From: Physcomitrium patens | Taxonomy: Eukaryota; Streptophyta; Bryopsida; Funariales; Funariaceae | Length of the DNA stretch: 64,000 nt | Assembly (NCBI RefSeq): GCF_000002425.4 | Contig: NC_037256.1 | Span: 16,588,830 to 16,652,829 of the forward strand | Reading direction: 5' to 3' | Shown here: positions 1-12,481 of the stretch, one piece after another | Layout: every line of letters begins with the position of its first letter | Numbering within the stretch: the first letter of the stretch is position 1 | Translations under genes and position numbers: made by a program | The notes under the pieces: model-generated | Told to the model about the DNA's origin: nothing | Database searches by the model: none | What the model saw: the letters and a program-made list of their open reading frames with translations, nothing else

Positions 1-2373
1 CAGAACCATTTGTTAGTTTCCAGAGAAATGCAGGAGCTGATTTTCTTTCTTTCTATTTTGTCTTTTCTTTATTTTCTTTTTCTTTTTTCTTTGGAGAAGG
101 GCAAAGCTCTACCAAACACTCTAATAATGCATGTGCTGTAAGACAGTCATCTATCTATAATACACACTGTGAATTACATAAAAATAATAGACAAGTGAAA
201 TATGTTATAATAAGTCCAAAGATAGCTGAAACTAATTGACCGGAAATTGCAGATGACCCTCATCAAAGTGCATATTTACTGCTAACCTCATAATTGTTCT
301 TCCGTCTTTCAACCAATGAACTTTTCGTCAGAACTAGCTGCCTTGACACAGATTCACTGGCTCCACCAAAATCTTTGATCCCATACAGGATCTGCAAAAT
401 ACCAGATTGAGCTGTGCCATGTGCAGTTGTACGTATCCTTGTTACTGACCACTCTCCCACGGGTGATTCTTCGGCGCCTACTGAATTCTTCGCTGTTGTA
501 TGTCTTTATGGTCAGATCAATCTCGTAAAACTAATAATAATAATTTTTAAAAATGATGAAAACGATGCGCAGAAGCAAACAGCTCACTTTCATCTTGAGT
601 TAAATACTGGAGTACAAGTACAAGATCGAAGCAATGCAAACAAGTGTTTCAGTGCACAAAAAAAACATAGACACTCACCTCTTTGCTTCAAGAATTCTTG
701 AGCACTCATTGATTGTGTTGAGTCAACGTTAAGTGAAATCCCAACACACGATTTAGCCATTTTTGTCTGTCAGAAAGTCGAAAAGAGATCCAACGATTTA
801 AACACCTACACCCTCAAATCATCTACAAAGACCACCTACAGAAAAACCGGAAAATTTACAACGAGATAGATTAAATTTTACGATGGGAAGCCTAGTGAGA
901 ACCCAGAATCATGTCTAAGCGTGCAGAACTTCAACTAAACATTCATGGGAGCATAGCAACAATGAGACGCTAGCAAGCAGCAATGTAAAAGGGTACCAGG
1001 GTAGTCAAAATAGCGGAATTGGAAACCCCCACAGCAGCAGTAAATGCTTTACACTTGCGACCAAACAGCGGGCATAACACAAACCCTCCACCTTCCTGGC
1101 CACGCCTGCCATAGGCATCTGAAAGCAATATGATGGCTGGAGAATCCATATCACGGTAATCTAGACACCAATGACGACTGCCACTCGTTGTCCGCACTTC
1201 AATACCGATCCATGTGACTCTCATGACCTAAAAACATCAAAGACTTTATCAGTATAAAAGAAACATTGTTTTAACATTACACAATACAAACTAAGTACAA
1301 GTACCCCTTTTCTAAACAAGATTCTGCAGAGCGTGTGCAAAACTCATTTGTACCGGTACGCTGGTGGTCTCTATCTGAGGGAACCACCGCCCCACTCAGT
1401 CCAGCCATAGACAATAAACAACTCGTCTCGGATCAATCGTAAGATAATTGATTAAACTCATTTTCGAAGACATAATGCGCAGAACATACTGTTCCACTAA
1501 ACAGTTGTGAGGTACACAAAGAATGGCAAGGAAAGGCAAAGACAAAAAGAGAGGTTCGTACGAAAGAGCTCCAGTCTGATGCACGCCGTCTCAGATGAAG
1601 AACAGGAAAGTCTGAGCTCTCCGCAGCAGACGAAGGTACCCCAGGGAATCTTCTGAGTGACCTAAGATTGTGCAATTCCGTCAGAATTGCTGCTCGATAC
1701 CTGCATTCAAAGTGATCGAACATCAGCACTAATAGTAGCAGTCCTCGTAAAAGTGATCAAACTTGAAGAAAAAAGAGGAAAAAGTGATGCCTAACAAAAG
1801 TACACCTGTCTGGGAAATGATTCCATGGGTAGATCGTCATAAATAATTCAGGATAACAAAGTGAATATTATCCAGATTAATCCCATTGTTTGCGTGCATA
1901 CTTGTGCAAATTTGAGAAAGCCCCATGGTTTTGTTTTAGGGCGGTTTGATAAGAAAGGACCGTGAGGAGGCAAGAATTTGGTACCTAGAAGAGAATCGCA
2001 TAGGCTTGAACTTCCCACGACCCTCGTTGCGGACATTGATGGTGAACTCGAGCGCATGCTGCTGGAGTGGATCCTCTCGCCCACCAGCAACAGGGGCTGC
2101 TCCTTCATAATCGATTGCAATGTCATACTCATTCGTGGTGGCCAGAGTGATAGGATCGAGGGTTAAGATCTGAGTGGTAGAGATGCACAATACGCGCTTG
2201 TACTTCCCACGCCAGGAGTGCTTGGTGACTGAGTATCTACAAATATATTCTGGTTCTTCCAGAGGATTGGGTGAAGGATGATTCAACGGAAGGTCTTGTT
2301 GATATGATGTTGAGACCCCAGCGCCCGATGGGGCCGTGCGGGCAGAGGAGAGGAGAAGTTGAGGCGTCTCCAT
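1..2373 (-). CDS. GRV2: GRV2/RME-8 (DNAJC13-type) endosomal protein, 5' part
   Basis: Five coding exons are placed by protein similarity and GT/AG sites: 1985-2373, 1562-1700, 997-1227, 679-766 and 287-492; phases agree at every junction and together give 351 codons. The translation follows the N-terminus of Arabidopsis GRV2 (KAM2), recalled from memory: EEPEYICRYSVTKHSWRGKY, then ILTELHNLR, VLHLRRR, DMDSPAIILLSDAYG, GFVLCP, the MAKSCVG segment, VGAEE and LVLTKSSLVERR. The family are very large J-domain proteins on endosomes, required for late-endosome/vacuole traffic and shoot gravitropism; the J domain lies outside the window. The start chosen is the ATG at 2373-2371 (METPQ...), about 44 codons before the conserved EEPEY block. 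The frame stays open upstream, but without another ATG. No next exon was found in 1-286, so that stretch is read as intron. Confidence 0.93.
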
Positions 2374-3860
2374 GCCAAGGGCTTGGGGGTAATCATCCGC
2401 ACGCTGCCAAAACCACAATATCCAGGGCTTCTGCTGCGCCGCAAGGCGGTTACCCGACTGACTTGCCCCCAAGGCTTCTCTGTAACGTGATTACTAGTTC
2501 TCAAAGAAGAACACATCCAGCTCAAGAAGCCACAAAAAGACGAACACGTCCACCCTATCCTACCCAAGACCTCGAATTGAAACTCGTAAGCAGATAAAAA
2601 CAAAAAAAACAAAAAAAACAAAAAAAAAGGCGTTGAGCTAGACGGCAGCGAGGTTACCATGCCATTCACTTGATTTCTCAACCCTGCAATCCACACTTGA
2701 ACAATTAGAATATTCTGGAGATCACTACTTCAGTTCCAAAGTGACCTAAACAAGAGGACGGTATTACAAGGCCAACTCTTCGACAATCAGAGCAATCCAC
2801 TCCCACGCAATCCCTTCATGCTCATCTAATGAACACTAATGCACTAAATTCAGTGAACTTGATCGACTTCCAAAACCCATTCAAGCCCAAGAGCTTCTAC
2901 AAACGGCCGCTCCGCCAGCTCTTCCAGCACTAAATGATCACCGAAACCTAAACCCCCACAAACCAGCACTAGCAGTGAACCCATAAAATACCCTCTATTT
3001 CGTGGATGAGGACTCCAATCTAAGAGCAAGCAACCTTCACTCACCTCCAAGGTTATAGCCAAATTCACGCGCTTCGTTTGCAGCACTCAGTCAATCACGC
3101 ACCGAGAAATCGCTCCCAACCATGCTCGGTTCCTTCAATCCATTGCAAACGACAAACACAAACTCATCGATCCGATCGAACACACGTGGCAGCAACGACG
3201 CCCCGAAGAGACCAATCAATCAATCGACTGCTCTCAACCCGCTCCAACCCAGTTGATTAGTACAGCAATTCAAGCGCTGGAGTAGCAACCAAAGCCCAAC
3301 AAATTGATGGAATTCGCATTGGCAACGATTCTAAGCAATGCACATGAATCTGACCGCACGGCAGGATCCTCAATCACGAGCCTACGTGTCAAAAAAAGCC
3401 GCAATTACAGGAAAGGGAGCAAGAGATGGGTCACCGAGAAGCGAGAGACAAATTGTGTTGTTTCCCTAGCCCTCCTCCTTGCTTGCTCCGCACTCTCGGC
3501 GCGGGTCGGGCTGGGCTGGGCTGGGTTCAGAGTTGGTGGAGCACCATCGCGCGGGAAATCGAACGCGAACGCTGGAAACCTCGACTTGCAACCGTGATCA
3601 CTAGCCTCGCGGCTGCGTCAGTCGGTAGTGTGATATCCCTGTTCACACTTGGAGCTCAAAAACTAACTTGGATCGCAACCTGCAAGGCTTCTTTTGTTGC
3701 TCCAGCGTTGACTGTAAATCAGAAAATTGTCGGTAACATATCAGAATAAGGGGAGATGTATTTTGTGCAAATTTCTTGTGATGGCAGTAAATTGTGTTGT
3801 ATTGCCTTGTACAAGGACTGTTGTACAAGGTGTTGATTGAATGCATAATCTCTACCATCT
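2374..3860. promoter_or_regulatory. Upstream region and probable 5' leader of GRV2
   Basis: This stretch has gene-like base composition and lies upstream of the GRV2 start. It includes an A-rich tract at about 2598-2630 and a GGGCTGGGCTGGGCTGGG run near 3507-3526. Short open frames occur on both strands but none shows family similarity or convincing codon structure. It probably holds promoter, untranslated leader and perhaps a leader intron; the transcription start cannot be read from sequence. Confidence 0.4.
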
Positions 3861-4439
3861 ATTGAATTTTGATATTGGTTCTTGCTCCTAAAGAATTTTT
3901 AAGTTAAAATTAAACTATGATTGAGACCATTATCATATCAAGATTACAATACAATGTGTGATGTAGTTATGCTTTATTTGTGCAGTGTGCAATTGATTTA
4001 AAAAAGAAAAAAAGAAAAAAAAGAAATATATATATATATATATATATATATAATGATGAGCATGTTATTTTAATAAAATAGATAAATTAAATAATTTAAT
4101 TTACTATATTTATCTAAATATAAAAAAAATTGACTAACCTATGTTTGACTGGAGTGTCAAAAATTCCATTGGTTAGAACAATAAGGTGGTAAAACTGAGT
4201 TATTGCCAAGTTACTCAGTTTATAGGACGAGCCAAGATGGGACAGGACAGGTTGGGCTAGTAGCAGTGATGGCTAGCTAAACCCGACCCGCACTTGGCTG
4301 TTGTGGTGCTATTTTTTTAATTGCAATAAAGGACATTATTTGGCTATCAACACATATAGTGTTTTATTTTTTTTTGTTTTCTTGATTGGCTGCCAAAAAA
4401 GTACTTCATGTTGGCAAAGCCAATGGTTTAACCACTAAA

Positions 4440-4480
<41 letters not shown>

Positions 4481-5484
4481 GATGTGATTTATAAAAAACT
4501 TAGTATCAAAATGCATGAAATCATATATTTGATATAATTAAATTGTAAATTACATTATGAATAATGTTAAGATAAAAAGAACATCTATGTTTTGATTCCA
4601 TTGCAAATATAAAGAGATAAATGTGTCTAAATTTTATCTAAGGATTAGAAGAGATCAAAATATTATATCATTTTCATTGTTATTAGTTGTTATTGTTGCA
4701 ATAATAACAAGCTGATATTAATAATATACTATTTTTTAAAACTTTGTAATGTTGATATGTATTGTTAAATTTTAAACTAGATTAAAAGGCATGACATTGA
4801 AGAACATTGTAAGTTTAATTGTATAATAAAATTCACATGTTACATTCTATCATATTATACTCATACATCCTTTAAGTATGTTTTTATACATAGTTAAATT
4901 AGATATTTTAAATAGATACATGTTCGTAAACTAAAACAGTTGTTTGGTATGAAAAAGTTATTGGTTGAATTATAATACACAAGAACATTAGTATATATAT
5001 TTTTATATTTTATAAAATATATCTTTTTAATTCTATTTTTATTCTTTTTTATTATAAACATAAATACAAATAAATCTTTTAAATCCTAGATAATTTAAAT
5101 ATTTAAGCCTTATTATATCTTCTTCTATTTTAAGATTTTAAATATTTTTTTATTCATTACTAAAATATGCTTCTTATTTAAATTTTTTAAAATAAATTTT
5201 ATTATCTTATAACTTCTCTTAGCCAATAAATTTAGAATTTAGATTTTAGAATTCATCAAAAATAGTTAAATATAGTTATAATTGAGTATTACAATAAAAT
5301 TATTATTTTTTATATAATTTTAAATTAAACAAATAGAGTGTTAATTATAATACTTATTTTGATGATAAATTATACTCCAAAGATATTATGGTTTTTTGAA
5401 GTCCTTTTAAATGAAATAATAGAATACTTTTTTTAGATTATTATAATCTATAGTATATTATACAATTCAAGAGATCATATATAT

Positions 5485-5517
<33 letters not shown>

Positions 5518-6805
5518 CATACATACATGATCATCTATCTTAAATAAAAGTTAAAAAAAATACTTCAAATTAATTGAAATATCATAAAATAACCATATCA
5601 TAAATTCAAATTCAAAAAACAATAAGAAAGAAAAAAAGGAAAATTCACATGATATTTTTTTTTATGACTCATAATAGAATTTCTTGCAAAAATATAAGAT
5701 ATAAATTAAAATATTATATATATATATATATAATATAATATAATATTTTAATAAAAACTATAAAAAATAATGCTTATTAAAATATAAAACTATCTTGGAA
5801 TATCTAATTAAATAATTGTAGTAATAATTTTTTTATATAATCATCAAAAAATTACATCTTTTAAATAAATAAATAAATAATAATATTAAAAGATCATATT
5901 GATATTTTAAATATGTATAGTAATATATTTTTATATTAAAGAAAAATATTATATTTACCAAAATATTTCTAGTAATTCTAATAATTGCTAGATTAGATAA
6001 GAATTCATATATGATCTTTTATCTAATATAAAAAACACATCAAGTAGAGTTTAAATCAATGGAATAAACTAAGGAGACAAATTGGCCTTTTGATTGGCTA
6101 TTATTATAAGCTTATTTGAGGTAAGCCTTGTGCATAAAAATATGCCTTTAATAAAGTATGCAGTGGTCATATTTTTTTCTATTGTTTCTCTTGATGATTA
6201 TGATGTTTATAATGTATTTACTAATTATGGTGTCTCCCTTGCTATAACTCCAATATTACTTGCACTTGCAATTTGAGCTCTCTGTGGCTTTTTGACTTGC
6301 ACTTTATTAATTTTTAGGTAAGCATTGGTTTTTGGAAAATAGCCATGTCTATATAATTCTCTATATAAATCACATGATAGAATGACTTAGCACAATCCTT
6401 ATTTTTTTTATAGTTAAACTTTAGGAGTAGTTTTTTTTTAAAAAAATTAATTAATTTTTTGCATATTTTTTATAACAATAGTACAAGTTCAACTAAATAA
6501 TTGTTTTTATATAATTAAAATATAAATTATAATTTTATAAATTATAATTGTATAAATTATACGTAAATTTAGTTCTTAGAAATTCTTTAAAACTACATCT
6601 TTTTAAAGCTGATTATAGTTTTTGAAAAATAATATGTACAAATTATTAATAAAATATAAGATGTTTTATATAAGATAATATTAATTTAGTAATAAATGTA
6701 ATAAAAGGCATAAAAATATATCTCACATATATAATAAATATTATCATTTTTAACTAAAATATGTTTAAAATTTACCTTATACATTGGTAAAAAATGAAGA
6801 TTATT
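3861..6805. other. AT-rich intergenic DNA with TA and TG microsatellites
   Basis: Very AT-rich sequence without a recognisable gene. Simple repeats are at about 4027-4051 (TA), 4441-4480 (TG then TA), 5478-5518 (TA) and 5717-5733 (TA). A 60-codon open stretch at 6094-6276 would encode a hydrophobic peptide but resembles no family I know; it is probably chance or a relic. Confidence 0.6.
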
Positions 6806-6811
6806 ACAAGG

Positions 6812-7330
6812 TACACAAAAGACACATTGATACTAAAATTGTGAATTAATAGTGAGAATATTAATTTTCATGGTTATTGTGATGAAAATTGGACTAAAAA
6901 TACAAATGATTGTAGTTCTATTGTAAAATATATGTTCTCTATGGGAGTGAAAGCTATTTTATAAAATTACAAGATATAACCACAAATTACATAATATGAT
7001 GGAAATAAAGTATATAGTAACAAGATATTTTATAGTGAAAGTAATTTGTGGATGAAAACCTTTAGAAAAATTAAACTTGTGTAAATACATTAAACTCTAA
7101 TTATGTGAAAAAATCAATAGTTTATTGCATTCACAAAGAATCCAAAACACCATTCACAAACCAAACATATTGATGTCTAATACTACTTTATTTGTAAAAA
7201 AATTATAGATAGAAAAATAAATATAAATATTATTTTAAGAATTTATAATTTCTTTTGTATTTAATAAAAATCTTAGAAAAAAATAATAAACATCAAAAAC
7301 ATCGGAAATCAAAAAATGTATCCATGTTGT
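6812..7330 (+). pseudogene. Ty1/copia RNase H relic
   Basis: The plus-strand translation contains GYCDENWTKNTNDCSSIV followed by KYMFSMGVKAI, which corresponds to the copia RNase H block usually read as GYxDADWAGDxDDRKSTxGYxFxLGxGAISW. About 150 bases on comes NQ, stop, FIAFTKNPKHHSQTKHIDV, matching the NQSAIxLAKNPxFHxRTKHIDV block. Frames are broken by stops and small indels, so it is dead. The rest of the parent element is not recognisable in the AT-rich DNA around it. Confidence 0.7.
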
Positions 7331-8019
7331 AATATTTCAATTGCTTACAAAGTGTAAATATTAAAGATGATATTATATTACAATAAATAATGTAGAATCC
7401 AACGTAGTTAAGAGTTAGATGCTTTCATAATATATATTATTTATAGATAAATAACAAGTAGCATCTAAAATTTAGATGATGGTTAAAATAAATAGTAGGT
7501 AAGAATTTAAAAGGATTGCATCAAAAATAAGTTTATCCATATTGGTTCTAGTAGCAACTAATTACAAAAAAAATAGTCTTATTAATAAAAATGTGTTATA
7601 GAAGTTATTTCTCAAAGGGTGTATATTGTATTATTGATAAATATTATAATATAATTAAAAAAAATTAAGAAGATAAAATGATATTTAAGTTCAACAAAAT
7701 AAGATTAATTTTTTTATAAAAATATAATAGCAACAAAAGTGAGAATAAAAATTTAAATCCTAACTATAGTAGGAAAAAAAAAAGTGTAATACTATTATAA
7801 ATACTATTGAAAGTTAAATTTAGAAAAAATGATAAAAATACAATAAACTAAATGAAAATCTCACATTATATATGTGAGATTGGTCAATGTCTATGTAAAT
7901 TGTGAACTTTGATCTTTGTGTAAACTTTATTTTTTTAATATATTGTAAGAAATTTCAATAATGATTATTGGAAGATCGAAATTTTAGTAGGTTGGAAAAT
8001 ATTTCTTATATAAAATAGC
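7331..8019. other. AT-rich DNA, no gene seen
   Basis: Low-complexity AT-rich sequence between a copia relic and the broken end of a gypsy element. I looked here for the missing 3' LTR of that gypsy element, by its TGTCAC start, TATATATAG box and ACTCTTGTC hairpin, and did not find it. Confidence 0.55.
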
Positions 8020-10780
8020 TCAAGGAAGAACAAAGACATGAAATAAACAAGAAGAGATAAAAATCCTTGGTGATTGGTTGCATGCATCATTGTTTTGATC
8101 TAAAGTGAAGCAAAAGTAGAGTTTATAGTGATAGTGATAGATGTTGTCAAGAAAGAGCTTAGTTGTTTCTTCACCTTTGATAGATTTTGTACATAGTACA
8201 AAATGTGCCATCTTAGTAAAACGATCTATTATCACAAATATAGAGTCATAAGAACTTGAGATTGAAAGATCCATGATGAAATCCATAGAAACAGAAGTTC
8301 ATGGTTGTTCTGAAATAGATAATGGTTGAGGAAGTCTGTAAGGTCAATGATGAGGAATTTTTCATCTTGAACAAATGTCGCATGACTAAACAAAGTCTTT
8401 CACATCCTTCTACATTTATGGCCACCAAAAATCTTTGGATATAAGTTCCAAAGTCTTATTGTATCCAAAATGTCCTACTGCTGGAAAGTCGTGACGTGCT
8501 TGAAGAATACATAATTGTGCTTCTCTTTTTGGAACATATAATCAATCTTCGAAATAGAGTAGGTTGTTTTTGAACTCAAACTTAGAAGTATCTTGGGACT
8601 TAGAAGAAGGATTCTTGATATTGTGAACAAGAGGATCAGAAGACATACTTGATTGGATTTATTTCACAAGGATCGAATCAACAGTCAATGTTGATTTCAT
8701 TACTTGAAGATGAAAATGCTCTGACTTCAAAAGAATTGTTCTTTGTTGATCAAAAGATGCATCTCCTTCTTTTAATGCAAGATAAGAATGCTTGACAAAC
8801 CTTGTTATTTTTTGGATCGATAGGTGATTTTGAAATCAAACCTTGATAAGGACATGCTCGAATGGACTTAGCGACAATTTAAAATACGTGCTGACATGAA
8901 GTACTCAAGATTCTTATGATTTGTATATATAGTGACTAGATTAGAAGCACCTTCTAAATGATGACGCCATTCTTGAAATGAATCTACGATTGTAAGAAGC
9001 TCTTTATGGTGGATTTCATAGTTAAACTCAATTACTGAAAATTTTCTAGAATGAAAAGCTATTAGGTGAAGTTTATCATCTGCTCCCATTTGTGATAATA
9101 TAGCATCTAAAGCAAAGTCTGATGTATTTGTTTCTATAACAAATGCCTTAAAAAAGTTGATGCAATACAAGATTGGTGCAGAAATAAAGGCTGACTTCAA
9201 AGTTTAAAAAGATGCTTCAACTTCTTTATTTCACTCAATTTTGTCTTTGTAAGTCAAATATGTAAGTGGAGCTGCAACTCGAGAGAAGTCTTGGATGAAG
9301 ATCCAACAATAGTTGGCAAAGCCCAAAAAGTATTGGACATCTCTTACCATTTTTAAAATCTTCAAATCCATAATTATTTGAACTTTCTTAGAATCCATCT
9401 TAAGTCCATCATTTGAAATGATGTATCTTAAAAAGTCGACTTGAGTAGTGTGGAATATGTAATTTTCTATCTTTGTATAGAGTCCCACATCTCCTAATTT
9501 TTGTAATACACGATAAACATGAAGTTCATGTTCATCTATGTTTTTAGAATAGATCAAGATGTCATCCGGATAACAGACAACAAAATTGTCTAAAAACTCT
9601 TGAAAGACATCATTTATTAGATGTTAAAAAGTTACCAATGCATTTCTAAGTTTAAAAGGTATAATGTTGTATTGAAAATACCCATTCATAGTTTGAAACT
9701 CAGTCTTCCATTCATCTCCTTCTTTAATATGTATTAGATTATATGCTTGCCATAGATCTATTTTTGTATAGATCTTAGCTTGATTCAGTTGATCGAGAAG
9801 TCCAAATATCAAAGGTAGAGGATACCTATTCTTGATGGTGATCTTGTTGAGTCCTCAATAATCCATACACATCTGCAATGATCTATTTTTCTTCTTTACA
9901 AATAAGATTGGAGTTCTTGCCAATAATTTGGAATAGTGTATGAAATTCTTGACCAGATTTTCTTCTATATATTCTTTGAGTTCAGCTAATTCATTATGTG
10001 ATAAACTATAGATTGGTCCAAATAGCGATTGTGCTCTTTCTTGAAAGTCAATTGAGTAGTCATAAGAACAATGTTCTAGAAGAGTATCTACATTCTTTTT
10101 CTCAAATACATCTTGAAATTCTTCATATTGGCTAGGAATGCCACTTGAAGTCTTGGCATCATTAGAAATAGATGTGGCATAAATGACACAAGACGATCTT
10201 TCTTTTGTAGCATGCAAGAAAGCTCTTGCACCTACAAACATAGGTTTAATTGCACTAGATCCATGACTTTTTACTGGATTAATTTCACTCTTAATTATGA
10301 TTTTAAAGAAGTCAAGGGTATGAGAAATCCAATTTATGGAAGGATTATACTTTTCTAATGATGATAAACCTAAGATGATTGGATTAAAAATAGATTTGAT
10401 TATATTAAAGATTAGGCAATTACTATGACCATTTATTTCTACATCTATAAGAAGTGTTTCATGAGTAATATCTCTAAAAGATAATAGACGACCATCTATA
10501 ACTTCTACATGAACAGGTTTGATTTTTTGTACTAACGGTATTTTATGACTTTTAAAAAATTCTATATTTAAGAAACAAGTTGAGGCTCCTGAATCTATCA
10601 AGGCAGAGGCTTTATAATTATTAGGTCCTAAATACACATCTATTGTAAAATAATGAGAGGGTTTTGAGGAGAGGATAGGACCTTTATTAGAAATTGTACA
10701 AGATTCTAGCCGCACAGTCCCTATTGTAGCTGGACAAATTTGTTTTCTGACACATTATTTTCTTTGACAGATGTATTTCT
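8020..10780 (-). pseudogene. pol: Decayed pol of old gypsy element
   Basis: Fragments in order on the minus strand: aspartic protease with DSGAST at about 10600, in the longest open stretch (9855-10715); reverse transcriptase with [12 protein letters not shown] and the FLGFANYCWIF block; RNase H with FVIETNTSDFALDAILSQMG (TNTS in place of the usual TDAS); and integrase up to DRFTKMAHFVLCTKSIKGEE. Stops and frameshifts divide it into at least five open pieces. The protein-level match to the young element is continuous, so ancestry is certain. The left end is abrupt. Confidence 0.85.
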
Positions 10781-10789
10781 TATTTTAAG

Positions 10790-11728
10790 ATTTCATTGCT
10801 TCTTTGGATAATATTGAGCAATGTCTTTAAATTCTCCATAATATAAGAACAATCCTTCTTGAGAACAACGAGTCTTTTCTTGCTTGACAAGAGGTTTAAA
10901 ATGTACCACATCAATTTGCATATCCTCTCCTTCTGAATGTATGTGTTGAGGAGATGTTGATGTTGCCATCGAATTGTAGTAACGTTGAGGGCCATTCACA
11001 CGACTCTCAGATCGAAATTGAAAAAGTTGATTGTTGCATTTTATAGCAAAGTCAATTCCTTGACTCAATGTTTGAGGATCAAGTAAGTTGAACATCAATT
11101 TCTTTACATCATATTGTAATCTATAGATAAATTGGCTAATAAGTGTAGCATCATCTCACTTAATATCAGTTGCAAGTTGTCAAAATTGTGAAGTATATAA
11201 CGTTACAGATTGATTGTCTTGTCACAAAATATGGATCTTGTTGGTTGCAACATGAGTTGTATCATGTTCTCTATACATGGACCACAATTCCACGAAAAAT
11301 GCCTCTAGATTATCCAATATTGGATCTTGTCATTCAAAAAAAGATGAAAACCACAATAGTGTTAAATCTGAAAGAAGTGTATCAATGAATCCAACTTGTG
11401 ATCTTGGAGTTGGATAGCTTTGAGGTTGAAGTTCAATCACAAGTTGTACTTGATTGATAAATCCTCAAAATTTGGATCTTGTACTATCAAACTTTTCGGG
11501 CAAGGCAAGTCTTGATTCTCTAATACTTGAAGGATGTTCTATCATGGGTAGAAGGACATGATTTGGTGCAGATGTTGAAGCAGCTATAATCATCTCTATA
11601 TCCTTACTTCTTGCCATTCTTGTTGATCCTTGTAGTGGTAAGCTAAGTTGATGCATAGCAAGCATCAACTCCCACAATTGCTCTTACATTTATACCATTG
11701 TACTCTTCATTTCAAGAAGCTCTGCCAT
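10790..11728 (-). pseudogene. gag: Decayed gag of old gypsy element
   Basis: It starts at an ATG equivalent to that of the young gag (MAELLEMKS... against MAELVEMKS...). A central piece LDPQTLSQGIDFAIKCNNQL matches the young LPDPQTLSQAIDFAVKCDNRL. The zinc-knuckle region is degraded (LFLYYGEFKDIAQYYPKK); the position of its last cysteine is tyrosine here, as in the young copy. The frame has a TGA just after PKKQ where the young copy has CGA. The pol frame lies at -1 relative to gag, as in the young copy. Confidence 0.8.
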
Positions 11729-11934
11729 AATAAGACTCAGAAAAATATCTAATACGATTGTAGATAAGTAGAAAAAAAGACTTGAGGATAAAAAAAATAC
11801 TAAGAATAATATCAGTTTAGAAGAGGGTAATCTGCAACTTCTAATATGCTTATATCTTATCATTAGAAAAGAGTAATCCACTCTTAATTAAGACAAGACA
11901 AAGCTCTGATATTGTAAGTGTATTCTTATCAATC

Positions 11935-12481
11935 TGTCAAGGACATGAACTAAAAGATGATGCATAAACTAATGAAATCTGTGTCAAAGAAAGAGTGACA
12001 AAATAAAAATAAGGAAGTACGTATATTAAAAGAAATTAGAAAGGCTTATTATCAAAAGATAAAAAAACTTGAGACTCTTGAAACTAGACTAGAAACAAGA
12101 AAAGAATTGATAAGAGTGAAGAGAGCTTCATTCTTGTCTCTATATATACTATCTAACTAGGAGCTACATGGCAATGTTCTATAGGACCTCCAATATGTGT
12201 TGACTTTGTAGGACACATGCCTTAATTTACAAGACAAGTTTTTCTACGTGTGGGCCACATAGTTAGCTTGGTCTTCAAGCTAACAACATGTATGGTATAT
12301 GGTCAACTTGTTGACTACATTTCTAATCCAAAAAATCAATTAAACACACTTATAAAGTCAAAGTAACTTCTAAGAAGCTTCCATAGAAATTATTATAGAA
12401 TTAACTTATTTTTACCTACTTCTACTTACTTCTACCTATTTATACATGTAATTACTAGCTTACATGCATATGTCTGTGACA
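11935..12481 (-). repeat. 5' LTR of old gypsy element
   Basis: It is alignable end to end with the 552-bp LTR of the young element, starting TGTCACAGAC and ending CTTGACA. Shared landmarks are the inverted repeat around GTTAGCTTGAAGACCAAGC, the TATATATAGAGACAAG core promoter and the sequence GTGGCCCACACGTAG. It is visibly diverged, with many substitutions and small indels, so this copy is much older. No partner LTR remains. Confidence 0.88.

Larger units (their letters stand above)
8020..12481 (-). mobile_element. Old truncated Ty3/gypsy chromovirus-type retrotransposon
   Basis: This is an older relative of the element at 49626-55998. Order on the minus strand is 5' LTR (11935-12481), primer-site region, gag (from ATG at 11728), protease, reverse transcriptase, RNase H and part of integrase. 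It breaks off near 8020, shortly after the first catalytic integrase region (MDFIMDL, FVIIDRFTKMAHFV). The rest of integrase, the chromodomain and the 3' LTR are missing. Stops and frameshifts are spread throughout. It is useful as a comparison: at five sites where the young element has a stop, this copy has a sense codon. Its 5' end lies inside the gag of another gypsy element at 12482-13506. Confidence 0.88.

Noticed and set aside
2283..2696. 137-codon minus frame upstream of and overlapping GRV2 exon 1
   Set aside because: It is in a different frame from the conserved GRV2 coding sequence and reads through an A-rich tract as a Phe-Leu run.
6094..6276. 60-codon hydrophobic frame
   Set aside because: Isolated, in AT-rich DNA, with no recognisable family; hydrophobic peptides are expected from T-rich codons.
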